Under the pieces are notes generated by a model. The model saw only the letters and a list, made by a program, of their open reading frames with translations, searched no databases and had not been told where the DNA came from. 64,000 bases of DNA from Ursus arctos (Eukaryota > Chordata > Mammalia > Carnivora > Ursidae). The stretch is from positions 48,682,475-48,746,474 of the forward strand of contig NW_026622808.1 of NCBI RefSeq assembly GCF_023065955.2, read 5' to 3'. Below, in pieces: positions 1-11,229 of the stretch; position 1 is the first letter of the stretch; every line of letters begins with the position of its first letter. The position numbers were made by a program, and so were the translations under genes.

Positions 1-914
1 TTGGTTGTCCAAAGTCACACATCAGGAAGACTGACAGCCAGTGGACAAACCTTGTCCAAAACTTGTGGACTTGAACTTGTGTTATATTGCTTCCCTTGTT
101 AGTTATTTTATTTGTTCGTTTTTAAAGCAAAGTGACTAAACAAGGGCATTACAAACTAATTATCCCTGGTCAGTCTTGGATGAAGGTGAATTTAGGGCAG
201 TTGTCCCCTCTAGACTCTCACTGGTAACAAATGACGACAGGGAAAGGAGGCAGCCCAAGACCCCTGCATGGAACTGCTTGACCTGTTCACTTCAGTGGGA
301 ATGAAAACACGGGATGAGAACTTAACAGGGTTATGATGGACAAAATATATAGACACACTTCCTTGAGGGACATGTAAATTGATATAAGGAGCAAATAGAG
401 ATGGAATGTGAAATGGGTTATGAAAATGACTTTCTGCTTCTTCCCTGTCTAGAGACAAAAAAGCTTAGCTTGAATTTTTCAACAGAATCATGAAGTTATA
501 AAAACAATCTTTGGATCTTTAGTGTGACAGAGCCAGTGTTAATGGATTAAAATAATTTTAAAATTGGGTGAAGTCAATCAATTTAATTGCTTATTAAATG
601 AAAACATCAACTTTTCCCTTTATTATTACACTGTTTTAAAATTTATCTTAAGTAATTTATCTGAAGTAATATGAGGTCTACTGGGCTTAATGATTGGAAC
701 AGTCAAATTTGATTTTGGAGATGACATAAATTGTTCAGGTCCTTCCAGCTACCACAAATTCTCCACAAATAAATCATTCAATCCTAAAGTGAGGGAGTGG
801 AAGGAAGAGTGGAAGATAAAATTTATTCAACCAAAAGTTTTCTTCTGCTTTACTGGATCCAATGAGTGCAAAAGAGTCTGGAAGAGTCACCTAAGTGGCT
901 AATCCTGGTAAGAG
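1..914. other. Intergenic flank, nothing recognised
   Basis: AT-rich non-coding sequence. I see no splice-flanked coding segment, RNA gene or confidently assignable repeat. Open frames here are under 85 codons and resemble no protein I know. Confidence 0.5.
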
Positions 915-1240
915 TGTCTATTCGTTTCCTATTCCTCTTACACCAAATTACCACAAACTTATGGTTTTAAAAGGGAAAGGTTTTTTATCTCACAATTCTG
1001 TACACCACAACTCTTACTGGACTGAACATCAAGATGTCTGCAGGACTGGGATGCTTCTGGGTGCTTTAGAGAAGAATCCATTTCTTTGCCTTTTCAGCTT
1101 CTAGAGCCTGCCTGCATTTTTTGGCTTGTGGCTCTGTTCCTTTATCTTGAAGGCCAGCAATGTAGCATCTTCAAATCTGTCACTAACTGTCTGTCTGACT
1201 GTCTTTCTCTTGCCTCCCTTTTCCACCTACCAGGACCCTA
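915..1240 (+). repeat. Degenerate MLT1-type (ERVL-MaLR) LTR
   Basis: The start resembles the MaLR LTR beginning 'gtttcctattcctcttac', followed by 'aaattaccacaaact' and a 'ggttttaaaa'/'tctcacaattctg' pair. These match in order the MLT1 opening (gtttcct...taccacaaactgggtggcttaaaa...ctcacagttctgg). The copy is much more diverged than the one at 9307-9756, and its 3' end is unclear. Confidence 0.45.
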
Positions 1241-3164
1241 ATGCAACCAGCCTTCACCACAGAAACACAATTGCCTTGGACCGTCCATTTCTTTCCTGTG
1301 ACCAGACATTCCCCATCCCTCTCTTCCTACATCTCCTACCACCAAGTATTGGTAGCCACAGGTCCTCCTTTAAATTAGTGTTGTTCTCATTCAGACAACA
1401 TACCATTTTATTGTACACCATCATCACCCAAGAAACTTTATTTACCAGGAAACAGATTTTTCTGAGATATAATTTGTTTGGTCATCTGTCCTCTTGGATC
1501 TTTTGGTTAACCTGCACTCTTGGAATGATGCCTTTGGATTATTTCTCTTTATGATGGTTATGTTTTACCACTGGTGTCATTCATTCTACCCATATGCTAT
1601 AATTTTTGCTATTCATAGACCTACCTGGCTGAATCCTAGTTCCTCATTTCCATCTTGCCACATGTATAATTGCTCACAATGTCTGTGTGTATACCAATGC
1701 ATACAATAAATATCTGGGTGTATACATATGCTAACCATATCTGGGTACGTGGACAGACACGCACAGTATCCGAATGTGTATAGAGATACACATATATGAT
1801 TATATGTGGTGTATGGAGATAAGTCTTTGGCAAGAACACACTCACTTAAGTGAAGAATAATATCCAGGAATTGTACTATCTGTTCAGAAAATCTGAAAGA
1901 TGAATTATGTGGAACCAGTTGTGGTCAAATTACATGGATAGTTGTTTTAAAAGACATTGGTTGACAGAGGACCAGTCTCTCTCTATAAATACCAAACCCT
2001 GGTCTCTGAGACCAAGACAGGTCTCACTGACAGAAGGTAAATCTTATCACAAGATCCGAGGGATATTTAATCACCAGTGAGTCAGTTCATAGAAGCATGT
2101 AGTCTTATATTAAAATGGATCACTACTGGTGAATTAATGGTAGACACTAGATATTATTTTATGTACTTAATCACTTAATATAAACCATGTTGTGAAAGAA
2201 TTAAGCCTATAAGCATTATAGTCAGATTCAGTAAGTGGTAATTTTTTTATGTTCAAATTTGGTAAATAATTTGATAAATCTCCTACCAGAATCCTGTGGA
2301 ATTCCAAATAAATCAGTAGATTTTCAGTTTAGCTGTTTAGTACTCGTAATGAATTCTTAATGTCTAACAGCATCTACGGTTTACATTTGCCTGGGGTCTC
2401 TAAAACTTTATGAGATGAAATGATTTTTCTGGTCCATGGTGTATGGTTGTCATAGAATTAAAGTGTTTCATGAATTTCATATTTGAGTAAATTACTTCCA
2501 TTCTTCAGTCTCTCGCGGGAAAGGAGAAATGGGTGGAGCTGCATTTAATGGTATGCTGTCTTGTCTAGATTGAATTTGTTATGAATTACAAGGGTCTCAA
2601 TTGTACTCTCATGTGTCCTTAAAACAAACCACAAATTCTATGGGACACATATTTTGTTCTTTGCTGAACACTGAGTATATAAATGATGATTTAAGGGCCA
2701 TGAAACTAAAGTCAGTATAAGGCTACAAATAGTATGTTAATTTTGTTTAGAAACATAAAAGACAGCTTGTTTTGAATATCCTTAAAAGTTTAATAAGAGT
2801 GCATTTCAAGGCACTATAGAAAAGCAGCTCACAGAAAAATAAATATGGATCCATTAGCTTTTGCTAAAATGTACCCAGATATCCAATTATGAAATTCTTG
2901 TAAAGTCAATGATTTTCTCCTTTTAGGATCACTTAAAACAAGTGGTAAGAATTATATTGTTATATAAATAGGGAGCATTCATGTATCTCAAATGGATTTC
3001 TGTCTAAACCTGGGAGATTGCAAAACTTAAGCATGAGTCTATTTGAATACTCTGGAGAATTCATCAGGAGAAATCAAAACAGCAGAGAAGAGTGAGTTGG
3101 CTGGCTGGCCTTTGGAGAACATTTTCTCTGAACTCAGATAACTAAGTTCCTTCAGCCAATCTCT
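1241..3164. other. Intergenic, no assignable feature
   Basis: No exon, RNA gene or repeat that I can name. 1690-1830 is rich in TG/CA/TA alternations (degenerate microsatellite-like). An open frame of 142 codons at 1126-1554 has no protein-like composition or splice context. Confidence 0.45.
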
Positions 3165-3330
3165 ACCGAGATCCTATTAGGACTATACTTTGTTCTAGGT
3201 ACTGGGGCTGCAGTCCTGGACATGGTAGGCAATATCCCTGCCTGGTGGCATTTATCCTCTTTGGGGTGACAGACAAAACTCAGAAACAATTTGTTATGTA
3301 ATATATTGTCACAGAGTTATTTATGGCGTT
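3165..3330 (-). repeat. L2 fragment (antisense on + strand)
   Basis: The + strand reads 'tgttctaggtactggggct', then 'ggacatggtaggcaat', then 'gacagacaaaactcag'. This resembles the reverse complement of the LINE-2 3' end (gtgctaggcactggggatac...acaagacag). Old and diverged, with approximate ends. Confidence 0.4.
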
Positions 3331-3845
3331 ATGAGGAAAAATCAGGCAAGGTCAGGCCTCATGTTTAACTTACCTCACAAGGAACTTTATAAGTTCTATT
3401 TGCACAGGAATTTAAAGCTGCTTCTAAAAATACACAAAGCACAGAATAATCACATAAATACTTAAGGAAGTTGGGCATAAGGTTAAGAAAACTGTTATAT
3501 TCTGGGGTTAAATTAGATTGTGGAAATGTAGATCTTATAGTCTGGTACAGTGGCTGCACGGGAGCCACACACTTGGTCCGAAACCTGTTGTTTCAAGCAA
3601 AGAAAAATATTCAAGCACTTTGTTAGATTGGCTATCACCAAAACGTGAACAACATCCAGGGGTTCATGAGAACATTTTGCTGACCGAGAAAGATTTTCTG
3701 GCATGGAATGGATACCATGCCATAGAGTGGATGACTCTTTGATATCACTCAGTGAAGGTCGGTGGTTGACTACTTGAGACCAGCTTGACAACAGTAATTA
3801 AAGATCAAATTATCTCAGCCTCAGTGTTCATTTATTCTTGGACTT

Positions 3846-3846
<1 letters not shown>

Positions 3847-3885
<39 letters not shown>
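3847..3885. repeat. (GT)n microsatellite
   Basis: An uninterrupted GT dinucleotide tract of about 19.5 units. Its length and purity suggest it is polymorphic. Confidence 0.98.
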
Positions 3886-3886
<1 letters not shown>

Positions 3887-6020
3887 TGAGGGGAAATCTC
3901 TCAGACCTCTTTGAGAATTTAATGACAGCTGTGGACTCTGTCCCCTAAGTATGTCCGCCCATAATTTGGCACACAGTATCAGGATGTCAAGGAGTTTCTG
4001 AAGACCAAGCGAAAAATCCCAAGATGCCCATTTTCCTTTTATTATAATATTAGGAAAAAAGGAGAAACATACTTAGTGTTGTAGGCTCTGATTTAAACAA
4101 ATTTTCATGTGCAAATATCATTTGGCCAGTTATTAATAGAACCATATGTTTTGAAAATTAAGATCTTCTAAGAAAAGTTAAGTAAGCAAGACACCGGCAT
4201 CTCTGCCAGTATGTTAACAGGTTGGACAAGCCAACTTTCACATTGCACCTAAGTCCATTGCCATTTATGTCTACGCTGTCTAGGTGTCTACTTTTTTCTT
4301 TCTATTTTATTCACTTTTATATTTTTAAGCAACATGGAAAGGATTTCTGTGACAGTGTGATATCTGCTTGTCAGTACGATTTCATATCCCAGGAAATTGA
4401 ATTAACTAGCTAACTAATAGAATAGAATGGAACACAGTTTAACAAAATCCCTCTAGTTTAGCCAAAATTGAAACTCAAATCACAGAAAGATCTGTCATGG
4501 CAGTGAAAACAAGAAGACCAATCCAGATGGATAAATCTCTTAATTGCAAAGCATCAGTTTTTAACACTTTGGTGGGGCGCCATTAAGAGCATTTCAAATA
4601 ATTTCACCTACTAGGACTTATTTGACCAAATCTACAACACTTACAGGCCTGACCTATCTAAACAAAATTAAATTAATCTGAATAAAAATGCTCATTGTGG
4701 CATGATATAACTTTACCCATTATTTTTTAGCAGTTCATTTTCTATTTGGTCTTGTTTTTCCATTTTCTTCCCCTCGGTATTCAAAACCTGTATTGGAAGC
4801 CAAAAAAACAGAGCGTGGAGGAGTCATTAGTTACCATGGAAGAGAAGTAAGGTCTCTGCATGGGGCACACAAGTCTTTGGTACTCGGGTGGTGGTACAAG
4901 TTAACAAATTGTAAATGCCTGCTTCTGTTTTAGAGTTCCACCATGGTAATACCCAGTAGGAGAGAAAAATACATTTTATTAAAAAACATAATTTCCTTTA
5001 GTGTAAATTCCTCTTCAGGTACATTACATAAGCCCTTGTTTTATGTAAGTGGATCTTTTGATATACAGCGGGTATGTTTCTTGAAAGTTCAGTACCCATG
5101 AGACATTTCTAACTTGAGCTCTGTTTTCACAGAGAATTTGACTACATGTTCAGAAAACTTTTAATTTGTGACTTGCTAGTGTGCTGATCATTGCTTAAGA
5201 GAATCATAAACTATAATCAAATAAATATATCATTGGCAGTACTAGTTTGGGAATATTCTCTAGGGTTGCCCATGTGTGAAGCAGCTTGAGGCAAATCAGT
5301 GCCTGAGATTCAAGGTGTCTTCCCTTATGACTGTTAACTTGGGCATGTATTCAAGCCACAGTTAATGTTCTGTCCCTTGGTATATTGAAATGTTGTCACT
5401 TCATTTTCCCAATCTTTCATTTGCATAGTATAACATGGGGTAAAAATAGTGCATGTGGCATAGAGCTGTGATAAGGATTAAATGAGTTGATGTATGTAAA
5501 ACACACATGGAACAGCTCTGTATATAGACTGCACTCAATAGAGCTAGTAATCCTGAGGATCGTACGCTTTCTCTCTCGATTGGCAAATTCATAGATTTCT
5601 CTTTGTATCTCAGCTCAGTCATAACTGCTTTGAAGGATGGCATCCTATCTTTCTGATGGGTCCCAATTTTGCACACATACTTTCATGAGTATCTTTTTTT
5701 TTTTTTTTTCTGTAGTCCACCTGTGATTGCAAATGTGATGGGTGGTTCCTATGATGCTAAGGCTTCCTGCCTAAAATGCCTCCAGGATCGCTCTGCTCTT
5801 CTGCCTCCAGATTTTTCCCAAAGCTCTGAACAGTTCTTAATATGCCGGGAAGGTAACACCCACGGCAAATCTCAACCACTGCAGGGTGAGAGTCTATATA
5901 TAAATGTCTCAATCGCTCTGGTTTTGGAGAGACCCATTCTGAGACACATTCCACGTGGTTCTCAGGTGGTCCCAGGTAGGAACGAGCCTAGTTTCTTATA
6001 GCCATCTCCAGTTCAATAAT
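3886..6020. other. Intergenic, no assignable feature
   Basis: AT-rich unique sequence with no recognised exon. A T-rich tract lies near 5694-5710. From about 5716 onward the sequence may belong to an old LTR whose 3' end is suggested at 6030-6160. Confidence 0.4.
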
Positions 6021-6029
6021 GCTGCTTCA

Positions 6030-6160
6030 TTGGCTTTTTCTGCTCCCATTCTCCCTGCTTCCTGGGATCATCTTTCAAATAAATCAACCAAGACTTTGTC
6101 TCAGGCTCTTTTATGGCAGAATCCAACTTGACATGCAGAATGGAGCTTATATTTTCACAA
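6030..6160 (+). repeat. Possible 3' end of an old LTR
   Basis: The sequence 'tgcttcctgggatcatct' is followed by 'caaataaatcaacc' and 'ttgtctcaggctctttta'. This resembles the polyadenylation-signal end of a mammalian LTR, with AATAAA followed by a 'tgtctcaggctctg' motif. The family is not assigned and the 5' boundary is not visible. Confidence 0.3.
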
Positions 6161-7069
6161 AGGCCACCTCAACTGTAGTCTCGAAAATTGGTGAAAATTC
6201 GTTCTGTTCTTTTTTGTGTGCTGCAGTAACAAGGAGATAAACTGAGAAATCTAATTTTATTTATATAGAAAATCTATAAACCTAAGTAGATTTTCTTGAA
6301 ATTTTTTAATGAATCTCCACATACTAAGTAAATACATTCTTAGGTATCCAAAAGATGCTTACTTTTTAATCTTATTAATCTTTCTATCAAAGAAAAAGTC
6401 CTATTTGTAATTTTAATTATATCCTCACTTGTCTATTTTCTAGGTTTGGGTATTGGGGCAGTTGTGATTTATGACCAATGAGTAATTTCATGTAGAAGCT
6501 GTGAATGAATGGAATCTATTGGAGAGATATAAATTGAAGGAAAGGAAAAGAAGATAAATTTTCACCCTGTGGCCAGGCTGATTGATCAGTCAGCCCAACG
6601 ATGACTTCTGCTGTTCACCATTTGGCCAACTGAACCGACCAGTAATAGAGCATATCTTGACTTCGAGCTAGACAGTTCAAACCCCAGTTACCTACACCTC
6701 TTCTGCAAAATCAGTTTGTGTTGCTGCGTAGCTATTTTTCCATATCCTGTGTCTGTCTGTCTATCTTTGGCTATTATGAATGCTTTATTTCACTTCTTCC
6801 TTGGAGGGACATGTATGAGATTAGTAGTTATTTTTCAATGAGCAAATTAATTAAGATAAGGATTCTTGCAACCCGATCCCCCCTTTATGGAAACTTTGAT
6901 GCAACAATAATCCCCAAAGGGATGAATCTTAACCAGTATGGCTTTCATCATGCAAGCTAATAGCTTGTAGATTGGATTTAGCTGGAAGATATGTCAGTTT
7001 GACCTACACAGTGATGATGATGATTTTAGTTTTAATTACTTGTCATTTAAAGATCAAGGTGGGCTTTTT

Positions 7070-7262
7070 TATGCCTATTTTATTTTTAATATTAATTTCA
7101 GTGTAGTTAACATACAATGGTATATTAATTTCTAAGGTATAATATAGTGATGCAGCATTTCCATATAGTACTCAGTGCTCATCCAGATAAGTGTACTCTC
7201 AATCCCTTTCACCTACTGCACCTACCCCCCATGCACCTCTCCTCTGGTGACCATCAGTTCAA
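7070..7262 (-). mobile_element. L1 3' UTR fragment, antisense
   Basis: The + strand carries 'gtagttaacatacaatggta', 'tatagtgatgcagcattt' and 'cacctctcctctggtgacca'. This is the reverse complement of the 3' UTR of mammalian L1 (agttgacatacaat...tagtgattcgacattt...ctcccctctggcaacca). It is older than the L1 pieces at 28.9 and 45.5 kb. Confidence 0.6.
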
Positions 7263-7654
7263 AGACCAAAATGTTTTAAACAAAAATGAATACTTCGAGC
7301 TTCTGAAATGTTGGAAACTAACACACCCAAGTCTCTATTCCTAGGATGCACACATAGCCTGGAGCTCAGTACCAGATGTCCTTCATCTCATGGTTTGACG
7401 TCACCACGGTCCCCCATACATGGCCACTTCTTGGTCCTTGACTTCTGTTTCCCTTGTTCATCTGCTTCACTCATGTATGCTATCAGCCTACCTCCTGAAA
7501 GATTTGAATTTGGGTCAAAGTTTTAATATTAGAGAGAACACAAATTAAAATAACTTTCCTTTTTTAAAGCCAACATAAATCTAGGATTCAGTGGTGCACT
7601 TTAAATCAGCTAATTCTAGAGCTTACTGGGACCTCATGATTTGGACCAAACTCC

Positions 7655-7760
7655 CTTAACTTACTGATATGGAAATTGAGAAACAGAGAAGTTAATTTCT
7701 ACTTTAGGGTCACATAGCTAATGATAGAGTATGTCGGAGCTCAAGTGGTCTTGATTAGAC
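7655..7760 (-). repeat. MIR fragment
   Basis: The sequence 'atggaaattgagaaacagag' is followed by a 'gggtcacatagctaatga' core. This is the reverse-complement MIR core (gaggaaactgaggcacagag...ggtcacacagctag). Confidence 0.45.
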
Positions 7761-8866
7761 TTGGAAGATGCTTCACTTATTCTCTTGCAGTAGAAAGGCC
7801 ATAGGCTATGTCTCCAGGACTTTGGTTATTTTAAAAAACTATCATTTTTTAAGTCAAGGTGTTTTTTAAAAACCCAATTACAAAACTAAGAATGTCTTTC
7901 AAACAGCCAAGAAATCAAACCATTATGTTTTGAAGCAGTCTGGGTAGATGTCATGAGCATCTTGTCGAGACGATAGATCAATAGGAAGGTGAGAGCACAC
8001 CCTGTGTGAAAAAGGAATGTGTTAATAGAAATCAAATGTTTTAAAAAGGCTGGCTGTATTCTTCTCTTCTAAATATTACTTTTTTTGGTCATTATTAACC
8101 TTAGTATTTTGTTTTATTCTTCACATTTGAAATTTCTTCCACTGTAAGATTTAGGCTTTATATAAAAAGATAATATATTTTCTAATCTATTTTAAGACCT
8201 TCTTAAAGGTCACTCTGGGAATGATCTGAGAGCTTTAACAGGACATATGTACTCCAGTCCTCATTAGCTACTCAAGCAAAAACTCTTAAAATTCAAAGAA
8301 CTCTGGGTTTGTATTAGGATAGAGGAAAGGGACCCTTTTCTCTTTCACAAGCAATCCAAGAATTCAAAATTCCAGTGGATGGCCTGCAGAGCCCATTAAA
8401 AATTTCAAGATGTGACATGGCCTTGATTGCTGAATTGGCTGTGCATGGAGGTGAGAGGAGGGGAAGCTAGTGCCTCTCAGAGGTAATATAATCCATATTA
8501 AATAAGAGCTGTTCTCTAAGAATGCCAAGCTTTCAAGATACCAGGAAACTTAGGTCTCTTGTTTATGTATTTGTTTTCTGTGAACCAACCCACATGCTTC
8601 CCCTCCTCCAAAAAAACCCAAAAGAACAAAACACCCTGGGTCATATGTAACACATACTAGTTTATATCTAGTTTCAAATATGTGTTTCACATTATTCTAA
8701 TACTCTCATAACTGGTCTCTCTGCTTCCACCTGTTAATTATTCTCAACCCATGAGCACAGTGTCCTGCTACAAAGGAGGTCATATCGTGTCACCCTTCTG
8801 CTCTAATCTTGCAATAACTTGTATCTTACTCAGAACAAAGATCTAAGTCTTTATGATGCCCTACAA

Positions 8867-9055
8867 CCATGATTCTCAAAGGGTGGTCCCTGGACCAACA
8901 TTATCAGCTTCAGAAACGTGTTAGACATGCATATTCTTAAGCCTGACTCCAGATCTACTGAATCAGAAAGGCTGGAGGTCTGGGAGGTCAACAATCTGTG
9001 TTTTAACAAGTCCTTCAAGTAATTATGATGCCCAGCTAAAGTTTGAGCACTATTG
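8867..9055 (+). mobile_element. MER5A-type hAT-Charlie MITE
   Basis: Nearly full length. It has a terminal 'gattctcaaagggtggtccc', internal 'ctactgaatcagaaaggctg', 'caatctgtgttttaacaagt' and a 3' end 'gtttgagcactattg', matching MER5A from end to end. It interrupts the surrounding L2. I could not see a clean 8-bp target duplication. Confidence 0.7.
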
Positions 9056-9306
9056 TAGTTACAAGACTCCATGGTATTTAGATCTCATTAACCCTGGACT
9101 TCATTACACTCCCACTCCTCACCCTACCCCAGCCACTCTGGCCTCCTTTTAGCCATGTGAGTATACTAAATCCACTCCTACTTCAGCGCCTTTGTACTTG
9201 TTGTTCCCTCTCCCCCAGACAGCCACACAGGTGGCTCTATCACCAACCTCAGGTCTTTCCTCAGATGTCATCCTCCTAAGTGAGGCACCGTCCCAGCCCC
9301 CCACTA

Positions 9307-9756
9307 TGTTAGTTTCCTAGGGCTGTCATTACAATGTGCCACAAACTGGGTGGCTTAAAATAGATATTTATTCTCCCACAGTTCTGGAGGCTAGAGGTCC
9401 TAAGTCAAGGTGTCAGCAGAGGCACGTTGCCTCAGAGACCCTGGATAGAATCCTTTCTTGCCTCTTGCCTCTAGCTTCTAGTGGTGGTCATAAATCCTTG
9501 CTGCCCTTTGGCTTGTAACTGCATCACTCCAACCTCTGCCTCTGTCATCACATAGCACCCACCCTCCCTGTGTGTATTGGCATTGTCTTCGTAGAAGGAC
9601 ACCAGTCGGATTGGATTACGAGCCCACCCTACTCCAGCATGACCTCATCTTAACTAACAACATCTGCAAAGACTATTTCTAAATAAGGTCACATTCTGAG
9701 GTACTGGAGGTTAGGACTTCAGTGTACCTTTTTGGGGGGATGTAATAGAACCCACA
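9307..9756 (+). mobile_element. MLT1-type solo LTR (ERVL-MaLR)
   Basis: It opens with 'tgttagtttcctagggctgt', continues 'cacaaactgggtggcttaaa' and 'cacagttctggaggctagag', and includes 'aaggacaccagtcggattgg' and 'ggtcacattctgaggtactg'. It closes near 'gaacccaca', so it is a full LTR with no internal region. It lies inside an L2 copy. The flanks (acta / agta) are at best a decayed target duplication. Confidence 0.75.
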
Positions 9757-10384
9757 GTACCCAATCTATTAAAAATTGCGCACTGCCCACATCACTGCCT
9801 CTCTCATTTCTGTCATTGGTTTCTTGTCTTGCTGTTTATCACCTCCTAATAACCCTGTGTTTTAGTTGTCTATTTGGTTTACTCCTGACTCCCTCCTCTG
9901 GCAATGAAGTTCTATAAGGTCAAGGACTCTTGTCTGTGTGGTTGGCATCCTCAGAGTCGCCACAGCTCTTACAACATTCATGGTACACAACAGGAGGTCA
10001 AAAAATATTTTTTGAATGAATGAAAATGAGGCTGTGAACATTTTATTATTAAGAAGTCTGATGATTTATCTTTAAAGAACAAAAAACAATCTCTGCTTTT
10101 TTTTTTTTTTCTCATCCCTTGGATGCTAAGTATGGAGAAAACTGTATGAAAGTATCATAAGAGAAAATCCATTCTGAAATTAATGGTAAGCTTGTGAGTG
10201 GACAGAGATTTCAATAAGGGGGGAAGAGCCAAGGGAAACTTTAGCGCTGGGGGTCTTATTAGGTTATTAATTAAACTGGCAACCAGGAACCAAGCAATGG
10301 ACGGGTATCCAAAGTATAACTGGTGAAATCAGGGCATGGAGTGAAAGTCTCCTACACTGAGGTCTCTTGAAGTCATGAAGCCTC

Positions 10385-10640
10385 TATTCATTCATTCATT
10401 CATTCATTCATTCAACAAATACTTGAATAAGTGCCAACGTCTGGGCTTACAGCATGGCTGTAGGATTGGGTCTCTGAACTTATGGACACTGCCCTGTTAT
10501 ATGGGATTAAACATAAGTGAGAGCATAGTTGTACACATTGGCCTTTTCATGGGGCAAGGCCTGCTTGAACTGTCTTTGTACCCACCCCAAAGAAAATCAA
10601 GGTCTAGGCACAAAATAATACAGGCATTTAGTGGCCAGGT
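10385..10640 (-). repeat. L2 3' end with (TTCA)n, antisense
   Basis: Six 'ttca' units are followed by 'acaaatacttgaataagtgc', then 'ggcttacagcatgg'. This is the reverse complement of the L2 tail (gcactatttgttgaatgaatgaa) and its upstream part. Confidence 0.45.
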
Positions 10641-10789
10641 AGGAGGTCACCAAAATAGAAGCCTGGATTGGAATTTCAAAGGTAAGACTGCTCTTGCTCA
10701 GGACTTATTATTAAAGTCATTGCCAAAACTCCCCTAGAGTAATAGAATTAAGCGAAGGAGCTGACTAGTGAAGTAAGTTAAAATGTGAG

Positions 10790-10980
10790 GTTTTAATCTT
10801 GAACCCAGGTTTGCATTTCTGGTCTGCTTTTTATGAGTCATGTAACTTTGGAAAAGGTACCTACCTGTCTGAGTCTATTTTCTCATCTCTAACCTGGCTT
10901 AATCTTTCAGCGTTGTGAAATTAATACAGATAAAGAATATAAGCATTTAGCACAGTGACTGGTCCACAACAGGCACTAAG
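10790..10980 (+). repeat. MIR SINE copy
   Basis: The sequence 'gaacccaggtttgcat', then 'gagtcatgtaactttggaaa', 'gagtctattttctcatctct' and 'cagtgactggtccacaacag' follow the MIR consensus from the central core to the 3' end. Confidence 0.55.
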
Positions 10981-11229
10981 TGTTAAAGGAAAAGACAAAT
11001 CCAGATGTGGAATATTTAAATTTGGTGGATCTCTGCTTCCCTTTAGTGGCATCTGGGAATAAAAGAGATGGAGCCATAAACACACATGGAGCCAGAGATC
11101 TGAAAATGGAAAACAACTACACAAATCAAGAGATGGTCAATGGTGTCAGGAATGACATAGAAAATTATAAATTTCTCTTGTATTTTGTTTGTAGGGGAGT
11201 GTCTGAATTTGATCAGTTATAGAATTTGG

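Larger units (their letters stand above)
8680..10025 (+). mobile_element. Long L2 element, split by MER5A and an MLT1 LTR
   Basis: Three pieces read in order as one LINE-2 3' region: 8680-8866, 9056-9306 and 9757-10025. Landmarks are 'actggtctctctgcttccac', 'tcttgcaataacttgtatct', 'gcctttgtacttgttgttcc', 'tcctcagatgtcatcctcct', 'ggtcaaggactcttgtctgt' and the terminal 'ttgaatgaatgaa'. The middle joins are occupied by a hAT MITE and a MaLR LTR, so the L2 was there first. Confidence 0.65.

Noticed and set aside
1126..1554. A 142-codon open frame
   Set aside because: It overlaps a degenerate LTR and unique AT-rich DNA, with no domain and no splice or promoter context.
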